Positions 17,598 to 27,759 of a DNA stretch of 64,000 nucleotides are shown one piece after another. The stretch is from contig NZ_CP019937.1 of NCBI RefSeq assembly GCF_002117445.1, forward strand, positions 1,478,501-1,542,500. The letters run 5' to 3'. Under the pieces are notes generated by a model, which did not search any database, was not told the origin of the DNA, and worked only from the letters and a program-made list of their open reading frames with translations. The DNA is from Ketogulonicigenium robustum. GTDB lineage: Bacteria; Pseudomonadota; Alphaproteobacteria; Rhodobacterales; Rhodobacteraceae. Every line of letters begins with the position of its first letter. Position 1 is the first letter of the stretch. The position numbers and the translations under genes are program-made.

Positions 17598-20500
17598 ATG
17601 ACCAGCACAGCACACGACCTGCCGCTTACAACAGCCCAGCGCGGCGTCTGGATGGGTGAATTGCTGCGGGCCGGTGGCGGCACATTCAACATTGCCGAAG
17701 CCATCGAAATCGCGGGCACGATCGACCCCGAAACGTTCCGCCGCGCGATTTTGCATGTGACGGATGAGGCCGAAACGACGCGCGTCGCTGTGCGCGTCGG
17801 CACCAATGGCCCCGTGCAAACCGTGCTACCGCACTTGCGTTGCCCTGTGCCTTTTGTCGACCTCAGCACACATCCCACCCCCGACATGGCGGCCAATAAC
17901 TGGATGATGACACGCCTTGTCGCACCCGTTGATCTGGCAAAGGACCCGCTGTGGCAAAGCGCGCTGCTGAAGCTGGACGAAGCCCGCTTCGTCTGGTTCC
18001 ACTGCGCCCACCACATCGTGCTGGACGGCGCCTCGGCCGGTATGATCGTGGCGCGCGTGGCTACCGTCTACTCGGCCCTTGCAAAAGGCGAAGACCCCGG
18101 CCCCGCGCCTTTTTTGCCCCTTGCAACGCTGATCGAATCCGAGGCCAGCTATAAAACCAGCACCCGCCGCGCGCTGGATTTGGACTATTGGCGCAATCAG
18201 TTGGATGCGCCGCCGCAGCCCGTCACCCTTTCGACTAGCGGACATCAGCCTGTCGATGACGTACAACTGGCGCGCCAAGGTTTCGTGGCCGCGAACCGCA
18301 CATTCTCGCCGGCGCTGACCGCAAAAATGGCCGCCGAAGCCAAGGCCCTTGGCACCAGCATCCCGCAGTTCCTGACGGGTGTTCTGGCGACCTATATCTA
18401 CCGGATGACAGATCAGGGCGATCTCTGCCTCGGGATGCCAATGACCGGGCGTATCGACAGAACCATGCGGCAAGTGCCCGGCATGGCCGCGAACGCCGTC
18501 GTCCTGCGCTTTGCGATGCAGCAAGACCTGCGCTTTAGCGACCTGTTGGCGCAGGTGCGTCGCACCATGCGCGGCGCGCTGAAGCACCAAGGCTTCCGGT
18601 ACGAAGACCTGCGCCGCGCCTTGGGGTTCCACCAAGCGCAAGAACACCTCTCGCGCGTCGCCATCAATATCGAACCGTTCGACTATGACTTGTCATTCGG
18701 CGGGCACCCCGCCCGCAACCGCAATATCAGTAACGGCATCATGGAGGATCTGACGATCTTCGTTTTTGACCGGCAAGATGGCTGTGGGCTGGACTTCGGG
18801 TTGTACGCGAACCCCGCGCTTTACACCCAAGCCGCGCTAGAGGACCACCTGACCCGCATCTTCGCCATGGCCACCGCGCTGCTGGACGATCTGGACGCCC
18901 CCCTTTGCGCGCTGCCCCTGCTGACACCCGCCGAGACTGACGACCTGTCTGCCGACCACACCGCCACCTTGCGCAACTGGGGCAGCGCAACACCGGTCAC
19001 CGCGCTAGAGGATGCAGCCCTCAGCGCCCCGGCGACCATCGCCGTAGCGGATACGACCGGCCCGCTGACCTATGCGGGCTTGGCCGATTCAGTCGGCCAG
19101 CTGTCAAGCATGCTGCACGGCGCGGGTGTGCGCCCGGGCGATATCGTCGCGCTGATGCTGCCGCGTGATCGCCGCCAGATCATCGCGATGCTGGCGGTTG
19201 CAGCGACGGGCGCGGCTTGGCTGTCGCTGGATACCGAAGGCCCTCGCGACCGCAACGCTGCAATCTTGGCCGACGCCCGCCCCGCCCTGATTTTGACCGA
19301 AGACACCCTGCCCCACGGCCTGCCCGCAGGCCTGCCCGTTCTGGGGCTGGATCGTTTCGGCACACCCGGCCCGCTTTGCACACTGCCGCCCAGCACCGCG
19401 CGCGTGCCCGCAGGCACCGCCTATCTGATTTACACATCCGGCACCACCGGCCAGCCCAAGGGTGTGGTGGCGCATTGGGCGGGGCTGGACAATTTGCTGC
19501 ACAGCATGGCCGAACATCTGGCCTTCACACAGGACGAACGCTGGCTGGCGACCACGTCGATCACGTTCGACATCTCGATCCTCGAATTCCTGCTGCCCAT
19601 TATGGCAGGCGCGCGGCTGGTCATTGCCCCCCGCGCCACCCTTGCCGACCCCGAGGCGCTGGCCCGCATGATCGCAGCCCACCACATCACGATGATGCAG
19701 GCCACGCCCACCTTCTGGCAGATGTTCATCGGCGCGGGCCAAGCCGCCAGCCTGGAGACAGTGCGGCTGCTCTGCGGCGGTGAGCCGTTGTCGCCCGCCC
19801 TGGCGCAGAAGCTGCACAGCGCAGCGCGGGCGCTGATTAACGTTTACGGGCCGACTGAAACGACAATCTGGTCCAGCATCCACCATGTGACCGCCGCCGA
19901 TTGCACCAAGGCGGCCATTGCGGCGGGCGTGCCCCTGGCCAATACGCAGTTCTACATTCTGGATAGCGCGATGAACCCCGTGCCGAACGGCATGCCCGGG
20001 CAACTGGCCATCGGCGGCGTGGGTGTCAGCACCGGCTATATCGGACGCGATGACCTGACGGCCAAGGCCTTCGTGCGTGATCCCTTCCACCCCGACGCGC
20101 AGGCGCGCCTCTACCTGACGGGCGACCGCGCGACGCGCGATGCGGCTGGGCGGGTCACCATTCTGGGGCGCAGCGACGGGCAGATCAAAATCCGCGGCGT
20201 GCGCGCCGAGGTGGCCGAGATTGAAGGCTCGCTACTACAGGTGCCCGGTGTAGCGCAGGCCGCCGTGCGGCTGTGGCCCGCCGGCATCGGCGCATTTCTG
20301 GCCGCCTATCTGGTGCCGTCGCAGGGCAGCACGCTGCAGCCCGACCCTGCAGCCATTCGCACCGCCGTCGCAGGCCTACTACCCCAGCAATTGGTGCCGA
20401 CGCGGTACATGATCCTCGACAGTCTGCCCGTGACGGCAGCGGGCAAGCTGAACCGCAACGCCCTGCCCGAACCCGAGGTTGTCGAAGCGCAGCAGCGCCA

Positions 20501-21560
20501 GAAACTGCCCGAAACCGATGCCGAAATCGCCCTGTTCGAAGCTTGGGCCGAGGTGCTGGGCCACCGCAATTTCAGCACACAGCACAGTTTCTTCGATTTG
20601 GGCGGCGACAGTCTGGCGGCGGTGCAGGTGTCGTTCATTCTGGCCGAACGTGGCTACCGCCTGCCCGTGCCCGCCCTATTCGGCCACCCGACCATCGCCG
20701 GCCTTGCCCCAACGCTGGAGGGCCGCAACGACGCGCTGGCGCTGCTGCAGGAAACCGCGCTGCCGCTGCGCACGGGCGGCAAAGGGCGCCCGATTTTCTG
20801 CATCCACCCTGTCCTCGGCCTTTCGGTCGGGTTCGCCAGCCTGCTGCCACATGTTCCAGCCGATCGCCCGATCCTCGGGCTTCAAAACGCGGGGCTGATG
20901 CAAAACGGCATGCCGCCGCTGGATATGGCTGGGCTTGTGCAGCATTACATCAAACGCATCCGCGCCGCCCAACCCGAGGGGCCCTACACGATAGTCGGCT
21001 GGTCGATGGGCGGGTTGATCGCCCACGCAATCACCGAAGCGCTGGAAAATGAAGGCGAGCAGATTGCGGCGCTGGTCATGCTGGATAGCTACCCCATCCC
21101 GCAGGGTAACCAAAGCGACGACTGGCTTATCGCGCAGGCTATGCCGTTGATGGGCATCGACTTTCCCGCAGGCGCCCCCGCATCGCTGGACGACATGGCC
21201 GATCTGTTGGTGCAGGGTTTGGTCGACGATGCCGACGACCTGCCGATTACAGCCGAGGACATCGGAACGCTAATCAACCTGCTGAAACCCGTCGCGGCGC
21301 GCAATTTGCAACTGATGCGTGGCTGGCAGCCGGGCCATGTGCGGGCGGACGTGTTGTTCTATCGCGCCGCCAACCGTGGGTCAGCCCTGTCCCTGGCTGA
21401 ACCTGCGCTGTGGCTCCCCCATGTCGGCGGTGCTTTGCGAGTCAAGGATGTCGCCGCCACCCATATGGAGATGCTGCGCCCCGACATCGCGCAGATCGTT
21501 GCCGCGGGCGTTCTGGCGACCGAAGCCGTCACACAAACCCCCACGCTTGTAACTGGGTGA
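17598..21560 (+). CDS. Single-module non-ribosomal peptide synthetase C-A-PCP-TE, EntF-like, predicted glycine-activating
   Basis: A 1320-residue NRPS laid out like EntF. Condensation domain: HHIVLDG at 138-144 (active His present), with an EntF/DhbF-like N-terminus (PLTTAQRGVWM). Adenylation domain about 465-960: YTSGTTGQPKG near 611, NVYGPTETT and the final lysine region GKLNRNALP. Carrier domain: DLGGDSL near 1000, with the phosphopantetheine serine. Thioesterase: GWSMGG near 1134. Aligning by eye to GrsA, the ten specificity residues read D-I-L-Q-L-G-V-I-W-K, nine of ten matching the known glycine code (DILQLGLIWK). The N-terminal C domain implies an acyl or aryl donor from elsewhere. No MbtH or Sfp-type gene is in the window. 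Confidence 0.92.
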   Translation: MTSTAHDLPLTTAQRGVWMGELLRAGGGTFNIAEAIEIAGTIDPETFRRAILHVTDEAETTRVAVRVGTNGPVQTVLPHLRCPVPFVDLSTHPTPDMAANNWMMTRLVAPVDLAKDPLWQSALLKLDEARFVWFHCAHHIVLDGASAGMIVARVATVYSALAKGEDPGPAPFLPLATLIESEASYKTSTRRALDLDYWRNQLDAPPQPVTLSTSGHQPVDDVQLARQGFVAANRTFSPALTAKMAAEAKALGTSIPQFLTGVLATYIYRMTDQGDLCLGMPMTGRIDRTMRQVPGMAANAVVLRFAMQQDLRFSDLLAQVRRTMRGALKHQGFRYEDLRRALGFHQAQEHLSRVAINIEPFDYDLSFGGHPARNRNISNGIMEDLTIFVFDRQDGCGLDFGLYANPALYTQAALEDHLTRIFAMATALLDDLDAPLCALPLLTPAETDDLSADHTATLRNWGSATPVTALEDAALSAPATIAVADTTGPLTYAGLADSVGQLSSMLHGAGVRPGDIVALMLPRDRRQIIAMLAVAATGAAWLSLDTEGPRDRNAAILADARPALILTEDTLPHGLPAGLPVLGLDRFGTPGPLCTLPPSTARVPAGTAYLIYTSGTTGQPKGVVAHWAGLDNLLHSMAEHLAFTQDERWLATTSITFDISILEFLLPIMAGARLVIAPRATLADPEALARMIAAHHITMMQATPTFWQMFIGAGQAASLETVRLLCGGEPLSPALAQKLHSAARALINVYGPTETTIWSSIHHVTAADCTKAAIAAGVPLANTQFYILDSAMNPVPNGMPGQLAIGGVGVSTGYIGRDDLTAKAFVRDPFHPDAQARLYLTGDRATRDAAGRVTILGRSDGQIKIRGVRAEVAEIEGSLLQVPGVAQAAVRLWPAGIGAFLAAYLVPSQGSTLQPDPAAIRTAVAGLLPQQLVPTRYMILDSLPVTAAGKLNRNALPEPEVVEAQQRQKLPETDAEIALFEAWAEVLGHRNFSTQHSFFDLGGDSLAAVQVSFILAERGYRLPVPALFGHPTIAGLAPTLEGRNDALALLQETALPLRTGGKGRPIFCIHPVLGLSVGFASLLPHVPADRPILGLQNAGLMQNGMPPLDMAGLVQHYIKRIRAAQPEGPYTIVGWSMGGLIAHAITEALENEGEQIAALVMLDSYPIPQGNQSDDWLIAQAMPLMGIDFPAGAPASLDDMADLLVQGLVDDADDLPITAEDIGTLINLLKPVAARNLQLMRGWQPGHVRADVLFYRAANRGSALSLAEPALWLPHVGGALRVKDVAATHMEMLRPDIAQIVAAGVLATEAVTQTPTLVTG

Positions 21561-22779
21561 CAGCTGCGTCAGCGCCATCCTCGGCGCGGACTTTTTGCCC
21601 CAGCGCTGCAGCAGCCTGCTGCAGTGGCGGCGATAGGGCCGCCCCCATCGCCTGCGCCAGCGCATCGGGCGACAGATCCGCTACGCGCAGCGCAGGGGTT
21701 GCCACGCCGATCTGGCACAATTGCCACGCCCAGAAGAACTGGTCGCCGACGAAAGGCACCGGAATGGTCGGCACACCCGCCCGCACTGCAGCCGCCGCCG
21801 TGCCCGCCCCGCAGTGGTGCACCGCTGCAGCCACACGCGCGAAAAGCCATTCGTGCGGAATGTTCCCCACGACATGTATCTGCGGATCGTCCTGCAAATA
21901 CGACCCGAGGCCCGCCCACCCGCTGCCGACCACCGCGCGCACGCCCGCCAGCCGCGCGGCAGCCTTGATCGTCGCGGCCAGCCGCCCCGCCTCGCCAGTG
22001 TTCATGCTGCCAAAGCCAAGGTAGATGGGCAGCGGCCCTGCGGCCAAAAACGCCGCAAGCGCGGGCGGCGGGGTGAAATCATCGGCGGGCGGCAAGACAA
22101 AATACCCCGGCAGTGCAAACCGATCGCCCCATTCAGGTTGGCGCGGCACGACATGGGGGCTGACGCCCAGCAAAACCTTGCCGCCGGTCGCCTTGGGGTC
22201 GTGCCACGGCCCTTTCAGCCCGTAGCGCGGCAAGCCCAGCGCATCGCGCATTTCGTTCGCGATGCTGCGCGTCAGCAGCCACGAGGTTTGGCGCAGCAGC
22301 CGATGCAGCGCCACATTCATCCCGCCCCGCAGCCGCGTGGGCGGCAGCCAGACCGGCGGCAGCGCGCGGCTGGTCTCGAGGGGTTGCAACTGCGTCTGCA
22401 CAAAGGGCAGGCCGCGCATTTCAGCCAGACTTGCGGCGACCAGCGAAATATTCCCCGACCCGATAAACAGGCGCACGCCATCTGCAGCGGCCAGCGCCTC
22501 GCGCGGCCAATGGCGGGCCATCTCGCGCGTCTCGCGGATCACGACTTTGGCGGCGGCGGCGCTTTTGCCACGCCCCAACGCGGCAGGGTTGCGCCGCAGC
22601 ATACCGGCGAAATCGGCCGTCACGGGGGCGTAATCCAAACCGGCGGCGCGGATCTGCCCCTCAAACCCGGTGTCGGCAGCCAAGCGCACGGGCAAGCCGC
22701 GCCGCATCATCGCGCGCCCCAGTGCGATGTGGGGGCGCACATCACCCTCGGTCCCGACAGTCATAATCAATGTCGTCAT
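21529..22779 (-). CDS. GT1-family glycosyltransferase (UGT/MGT-like)
   Basis: A 416-residue GT-B fold glycosyltransferase resembling bacterial sterol/macrolide/flavonoid transferases. The N-terminal acceptor half opens with GTEGDVRPHIALGRAM; the C-terminal donor site has HHCGAGTAAAAVRAGVPTI followed by VGDQFFWAW, the PSPG-like UDP-sugar site. Its 3' end overlaps the NRPS 3' end by 32 bases, convergently. Ugd next door makes UDP-glucuronate, so glucose or glucuronate is a possible donor. Acceptor unknown; an NRPS-derived lipid or peptide is a guess from position. Confidence 0.85.
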   Translation of the reverse strand: MTTLIMTVGTEGDVRPHIALGRAMMRRGLPVRLAADTGFEGQIRAAGLDYAPVTADFAGMLRRNPAALGRGKSAAAAKVVIRETREMARHWPREALAAADGVRLFIGSGNISLVAASLAEMRGLPFVQTQLQPLETSRALPPVWLPPTRLRGGMNVALHRLLRQTSWLLTRSIANEMRDALGLPRYGLKGPWHDPKATGGKVLLGVSPHVVPRQPEWGDRFALPGYFVLPPADDFTPPPALAAFLAAGPLPIYLGFGSMNTGEAGRLAATIKAAARLAGVRAVVGSGWAGLGSYLQDDPQIHVVGNIPHEWLFARVAAAVHHCGAGTAAAAVRAGVPTIPVPFVGDQFFWAWQLCQIGVATPALRVADLSPDALAQAMGAALSPPLQQAAAALGQKVRAEDGADAAVTQLQAWGFV

Positions 22780-22924
22780 ATCCGCCCCGCAGCCGTTTCC
22801 AAATGGCTAGCATGCTGCGGGCAAGGCGCAAAATCCAAACGCAAGGTTTCATTGGTTTTTTTCGCCGGCAGCGGTATCGTCGCACCGCAGGCCGGATGCT
22901 GCGCATGAAATGGGAACTGGGCAG

Positions 22925-24091
22925 ATGAAAATCGCCGTCTTCGGTCTGGGCTATGTGGGCCTTGCCAATGCTGTGCTGCTGGCGCAGCACAACACCGTCG
23001 TCGCGACCGATGTGGATGCGCAGCGGGTTGCGGCTGTCAACGCGGGCCAAAGCCCCGTGCGCGACGCCGATATTTCCGCCTTTCTGGCCGACAGAAAATT
23101 AGATCTGCGCGCGACCACCGATGCGGCTGAAGCTTGGCAAGATGCCGATTATATCGTCATCGCCACCCCGACCGACTACGACCCCGCCACAAATGCGTTC
23201 GACACCTCATCCGTTTCCGCCGTCGCGCGCGCTGCCCATAGCGCGAACCCACGCGCGAGCATCGTCATCCGCTCAACCATTCCCGTCGGCTATGTGACCG
23301 CGCTGCGGCAAGAGCTGGGCACGGATCAGGTTTTCTTCAGCCCCGAATTCCTGCGCGAGGGGCTGGCGCTGCACGACAACCTGCACCCCAGCCGCATCAT
23401 CATCGGTGACGACAGCCTCGCCGCGCATCGCTTTGCGGCCCTGCTGCAAGGTGGCGCGGCTGTTGCAGACATCCCCACCCTTTTCACGCCGCCCGCCGAG
23501 GCCGAGGCGATCAAGTTGTTCGCCAACACCTACCTTGCGCTGCGCGTCGCGTTCTTCAACGAACTTGATAGCTATGCTTTGGCACGGGGGCTGGATAGCC
23601 GCGCGATCATCACGGGCGTCAGCCTCGACCCGCGTATCGGCGATCATTACAACAATCCGTCATTCGGCTACGGGGGCTACTGCCTACCCAAAGACACGCA
23701 GCAGTTGTTGGCGAATTACCACGACGTGCCGCAAAATCTGATCCAAGCGGTAGTCGATGCGAACGAGACGCGCAAAGCGTTTCTGGCCCGCGAGATTATT
23801 GCAACCGGCGCCAAAACCGTCGGTATCTATCGGTTGGTGATGAAGGCGGGGTCGGACAACTTTCGCCAAAGCTCGGTGCAGGGGATTATTTCCCATCTTT
23901 TGGCCCACGGCGTCACCGTGCTGATTTACGAGCCTGCCCTGCACGCAGACACCGTCGGCGGTGCCCAGCGCGTTGCGGACTTGGATGCGTTTTTGCAGCA
24001 ATCCGACCTGATCGTTGCAAACCGCATGGCCCCCGCGTTGGGCGGCGTCCGCCACAAGGTTTTCACCCGCGATCTGTTCAGCGCCGACTAA
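22925..24091 (+). CDS. ugd: UDP-glucose 6-dehydrogenase
   Basis: Oxidises UDP-glucose to UDP-glucuronate with two NAD. At 388 residues it is the compact type like E. coli Ugd. It has the N-terminal Rossmann motif GLGYVGLANAVLLA, the central NTYLALRVAFFNEL helix and the catalytic cysteine in GYGGYCLPKDTQQ (about residue 260). ATG 22925 gives the family start MKIAVFGLGYVG; an in-frame ATG at 22910 would add five atypical residues. It supplies precursor for glycolipid, polysaccharide or the neighbouring GT1 enzyme. Confidence 0.93.
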   Translation: MKIAVFGLGYVGLANAVLLAQHNTVVATDVDAQRVAAVNAGQSPVRDADISAFLADRKLDLRATTDAAEAWQDADYIVIATPTDYDPATNAFDTSSVSAVARAAHSANPRASIVIRSTIPVGYVTALRQELGTDQVFFSPEFLREGLALHDNLHPSRIIIGDDSLAAHRFAALLQGGAAVADIPTLFTPPAEAEAIKLFANTYLALRVAFFNELDSYALARGLDSRAIITGVSLDPRIGDHYNNPSFGYGGYCLPKDTQQLLANYHDVPQNLIQAVVDANETRKAFLAREIIATGAKTVGIYRLVMKAGSDNFRQSSVQGIISHLLAHGVTVLIYEPALHADTVGGAQRVADLDAFLQQSDLIVANRMAPALGGVRHKVFTRDLFSAD

Positions 24092-24216
24092 GAACACCCG
24101 GCTAGCCCTACCGCACCCCGTTGCCAGTGCCGCCCAATTGCGCCATCACACCCCCAGCAGCAACGGCGCTGGAGACGCCCGCGCCGCCAAAAGCACGTTT
24201 TCCATAGGTGAATGAC

Positions 24217-25071
24217 ATGGGTAAGCTACCCACAGCCGCGCGTCGGGATGGGCGCGCCGGATTTGACGACGCCAGTATTGCCACCAAAGCCAAAGCCGCG
24301 CGGGCGCGCCGGCGCAGCGCGATCATCGCCTGGCAGGTTGCCATCGCAATCCTGATTGTCGCGGCGATGTATGCGCTGAACGCGACCCAAGGCAACCTGA
24401 CGATGCCGCGCCCCGATGCTGTTCTGCGCCAGTTGGTCACGATGATAGGCGACGGGACGATTCCCAAAGCCCTCGGGCAATCGCTGACAGTTCTGGTCGC
24501 GGGCTTTGCGCTGTCGGCGCTGACGGGCATTGTCGGCGGGGTGATTTTGGGCGGCTTTCCATTTGTCGGCCGCGTGATGGACCCGTTCGTCAATGCGATC
24601 AACGCCACCCCGAATGCGGCGTTTATTCCATTGGTGATCGTGTGGTTCGGCCTTTATACCGAGGCGAAGATCGTGGTGGTCTGGAACGCCGCCTTCTTTC
24701 CCATCCTGATCAACACGGCGGCAGGCATCGCGAATGCGAACAAAGACCTGACCGAAATGGCGCAGGCCTTCGGCGCAAAGCGGCGCGATCTGTTCCTGTC
24801 GGTCATGGTGCCCGATGCCCTGCCCTCGATTCTGACAGGGCTGCGGATCGGCGTTGCCGTGTCCACGGTGGGCACGGTCATCGCCGAACTGACGATGGCG
24901 CAGTCGGGTTTAGGCGGGCTGCTGACGGCTGCGGGGAACAGGTTCCAAATGGACAGATATTTTGCGGTGGTCATCATTTTGATGATCCTCGGCACGCTGA
25001 TCACCAGCGGCTTGCGACAGATTGAACGGCGCTTCGGCCGCTGGCGCATCGCACAGGCCGAGGGGCGCTGA
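24217..25071 (+). CDS. ABC transporter permease, SsuC/TauC-like
   Basis: Inner-membrane permease of 284 residues with about six spans and the BPD_transp_1 EAA loop (EMAQAFGAKRRDLFLSVMVPDALP). This type imports sulfonates, nitrate/cyanate, taurine or pyrimidine precursors. ATG 24217 follows AGGTGA; a GTG at 24208 is also in frame. It is two bases from the ATPase gene. The matching binding protein is 3 kb downstream at 29049. Confidence 0.88.
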   Translation: MGKLPTAARRDGRAGFDDASIATKAKAARARRRSAIIAWQVAIAILIVAAMYALNATQGNLTMPRPDAVLRQLVTMIGDGTIPKALGQSLTVLVAGFALSALTGIVGGVILGGFPFVGRVMDPFVNAINATPNAAFIPLVIVWFGLYTEAKIVVVWNAAFFPILINTAAGIANANKDLTEMAQAFGAKRRDLFLSVMVPDALPSILTGLRIGVAVSTVGTVIAELTMAQSGLGGLLTAAGNRFQMDRYFAVVIILMILGTLITSGLRQIERRFGRWRIAQAEGR

Positions 25072-25073
25072 CC

Positions 25074-25895
25074 ATGACACAACCCCTCATTTCACTGCGC
25101 AACGTCGGCAAGACCTTCAAAGATGGCAAGGTCGTCGCGCTGCAAGACATCACGCTGGATATTGCCGCGGGCGAATTCGTCAGCCTTGTCGGCCCCAGCG
25201 GCTGCGGCAAGACCACGCTTTTGCGGCTGATCAACGGCCTGATCCCCGCAGACAGCGGCGAGGTGCTGTTCAAGGGTGCCCCGCCCCAACCCAGCGCCGA
25301 TCTTGCCATGGTGTTCCAGTCGGCCCGCCTGCTGCCTTGGCGCACGGTTGCCGACAACATCGGCTTTGTGCTGGCCCTGCGCGGCATGGCGCGGCGCGAC
25401 CGCGAGGCGCGCGCCCTTGCGCTGCTGGGGGCGGTGGGCCTGCGCGATTTTGCCGACGCCTTCCCGCACGAGCTGTCGGGCGGGATGCAGCAGCGCGTGG
25501 GGCTAGCCCGCGCCCTTGCGGTCGAGCCCGAAGTGCTGCTGATGGACGAGCCGTTCGCCGCGCTGGATGCCATGACCCGCGAGACGTTGCGTGCCGAACT
25601 GTTGCGGATGTGGGAACGCCGTCGGATGGCGATTGTCTTTGTCACGCATGACATCGACGAGGCGATCCTCCTTTCGCAGCGGATTGTCATGCTGCGCCCA
25701 CGCCCAGGTCGCGTCGACAGCATTGTCCCCGTCGATCTACCCGCGCCACGCTGGCAAGGCGATGCCCGCGCCCTGCCCGCCTTTACCGCCTTGCGCGCGC
25801 AATTGTGGGACAAGGTGCACCAAATGGCGGGCGACGGCGTTGCACTCGAGGAATTGGCAGGTGCCTTTGGGGAACTGCCCTCGCTGCGAAAATAG
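25074..25895 (+). CDS. ABC transporter ATP-binding protein, SsuB/TauB-like
   Basis: A 273-residue ATPase with Walker A GPSGCGKTT, Q-loop VFQSARLLPW, signature LSGGMQQRVGLARAL, Walker B VLLMDEPFAALD and the H-loop VTHD. The sequence around the Q-loop and the C-terminal tail match the SsuB/TauB/ThiZ group. It works with the adjacent permease and probably the NMT1-type binding protein at 29049. Confidence 0.92.
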   Translation: MTQPLISLRNVGKTFKDGKVVALQDITLDIAAGEFVSLVGPSGCGKTTLLRLINGLIPADSGEVLFKGAPPQPSADLAMVFQSARLLPWRTVADNIGFVLALRGMARRDREARALALLGAVGLRDFADAFPHELSGGMQQRVGLARALAVEPEVLLMDEPFAALDAMTRETLRAELLRMWERRRMAIVFVTHDIDEAILLSQRIVMLRPRPGRVDSIVPVDLPAPRWQGDARALPAFTALRAQLWDKVHQMAGDGVALEELAGAFGELPSLRK

Positions 25896-26003
25896 GATCT
25901 TCCTATCGCCAAAATAGGGCGACAATACGCCACGCCAAGACTACGCCATCGTCAATAGCGGCGCCGTGCTAACGGCCCCGCTTGCGACGAAGGATAGACC
26001 CCG

Positions 26004-27740
26004 ATGGATACGCAACCCGCTGTCACCGCGCCAAAATCCGGCGATCTTGGCCCGATTTCGGCACAGCATTGGGGCGCAGCCCAAGCAGCCCACCTGCTGG
26101 AACGCGCGGGCTTTGGCGGCACGCCAGCCGATATCGACACCCTAGCCGCGATGACGCCCGAAGCAGCCGTCGACCATCTGATCCGTGGCGGCGACACCAG
26201 CGCCCTGCCTGCATTCGATGAATCCGACATTTGGGACCCGACGCTGCTGAACTTCCCCGTCAGCCGCCCCGCCGCGACCGCGCTTGCGGAACAGACCGGC
26301 TGGGCGATGGGGGTGGCGGTAAAACCCGGCGGGGCTCGCCCGCTGCAACCGGTGACCGACCGCTTCTTCTATTGGCTGCGGGCAACCGTGCTGGAAACCC
26401 ACCGGCTGGCCTTTTGGTGGATGGACCGCATGGTGCGCAGCCCCCATCCGCTGCAAGAAAAGATGACGCTGTTCTGGCACGGTCACTTCGCCACCAGCGA
26501 GGAAAAGCTGCGTGATTACCGTAAGATCCGTTTGCAGCTGGACACGCTGCGGGCGGGCGCCTTGGGCAATTTTGGTGCCCTGCTGACCGCCGTTTCCAAA
26601 GACCCCGCCATGCTGGTATTTCTGGACGCCGCGCAGAACGTAAAAGGCGCCCCGAACGAAAATTTCGGCCGCGAGGTCATGGAACTATTCACCATGGGCG
26701 TCGGCAATTACACCGAGGATGACATCCGCGAGGCAGCTCGCGCGTTTACCGGCTGGGGCAATAACGATCTGACCTTTGTTTTCGACCCAGACAGTCACGA
26801 TGCGGGCGAAAAGACCTTTCTGGGCCACACCGGTCATTTCGATGGCGATGACATTTTGCGGATCATTCTGGCGCAAGACCAGACGGCCATCTACATCGCC
26901 AGCAAAATCTATCGGTTTTTTGTGCGCGACGACTTGTCGTCCGATGTGGCGCAGCGCCTTGGCGCGCTGCTGCGCGCGGGCGGCTACGCGATTGCGCCGT
27001 TCCTGCGGACGCTGTTCCTGTCGCAAGATTTCTACAGCACCGCCTCGGTCGGCACGCATATCAAATCCCCGACCGAGCTGATCGTTTCGACTTATCGCAA
27101 GCTGGGGCTGTCGCACCTGCCGGGCATCCCCGACCCCGGTGTCGTCGGCAAAACGCTGGGGCAGGTTTTGCTCTACCCGCCGACCGTCGCCGGTTGGGGC
27201 GAGGGGCGATCCTGGATCACCCCCGGCCTGCTGTTCGAGCGCGGAAACTTTGCGCAGGACGTGCTGTTCCCCGACATGATCAGCTTTAGCGACCCCCAAC
27301 TGAACCCCGGCGGCGAAGTGCGGCGCGTGAACGCCAATATCAACGCGGGGATGGAGATTACCGCCGTCACGCTGGAAGATGGCGCCGCCCCCAGCAGCAC
27401 CGCTGGCCTGCGCGAGACGTTCAACACCCGCTACGCCAGCTTGCAGGGCTGGCAGCAAGCCATGCGGCGGGTGAAACCCATCCCGCGCGATGCCGCCGCA
27501 TTCAGCCTGACCGCAATGGTGCTGGATGCAGGTGGCCGCACCACAGGCGCGGCCGTCGATGCGCTGGCGGCGCGGTTCCTGCGCGTTCCCCTTCCCGCCA
27601 GCGTGCGCGACGCATTGGTGACGCTACTGAATGACGAACTGGGCACCAGCGATCTAGCCATCGCCCAAAGCTACTTGGAACAGCCGCTGCGCCTGGTCGC
27701 GCACGGCATCATGAGCGCCCCTCAATACCAGCTGGCCTGA
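26004..27740 (+). CDS. DUF1800 family protein
   Basis: A 578-residue protein of the DUF1800 family, function unknown. Diagnostic stretches are LLERAGFGGTPADID near the start, MTLFWHGHFATS near 155-170 and NFGREVMELFTMGVGNYTE near 215-235. No clear signal peptide is visible. DUF1800 and DUF1501 genes are commonly adjacent and probably act together; here they separate an ABC permease/ATPase pair from its binding protein. Confidence 0.85.
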   Translation: MDTQPAVTAPKSGDLGPISAQHWGAAQAAHLLERAGFGGTPADIDTLAAMTPEAAVDHLIRGGDTSALPAFDESDIWDPTLLNFPVSRPAATALAEQTGWAMGVAVKPGGARPLQPVTDRFFYWLRATVLETHRLAFWWMDRMVRSPHPLQEKMTLFWHGHFATSEEKLRDYRKIRLQLDTLRAGALGNFGALLTAVSKDPAMLVFLDAAQNVKGAPNENFGREVMELFTMGVGNYTEDDIREAARAFTGWGNNDLTFVFDPDSHDAGEKTFLGHTGHFDGDDILRIILAQDQTAIYIASKIYRFFVRDDLSSDVAQRLGALLRAGGYAIAPFLRTLFLSQDFYSTASVGTHIKSPTELIVSTYRKLGLSHLPGIPDPGVVGKTLGQVLLYPPTVAGWGEGRSWITPGLLFERGNFAQDVLFPDMISFSDPQLNPGGEVRRVNANINAGMEITAVTLEDGAAPSSTAGLRETFNTRYASLQGWQQAMRRVKPIPRDAAAFSLTAMVLDAGGRTTGAAVDALAARFLRVPLPASVRDALVTLLNDELGTSDLAIAQSYLEQPLRLVAHGIMSAPQYQLA

Positions 27741-27759
27741 CCAGCAGGAGGATACGACG

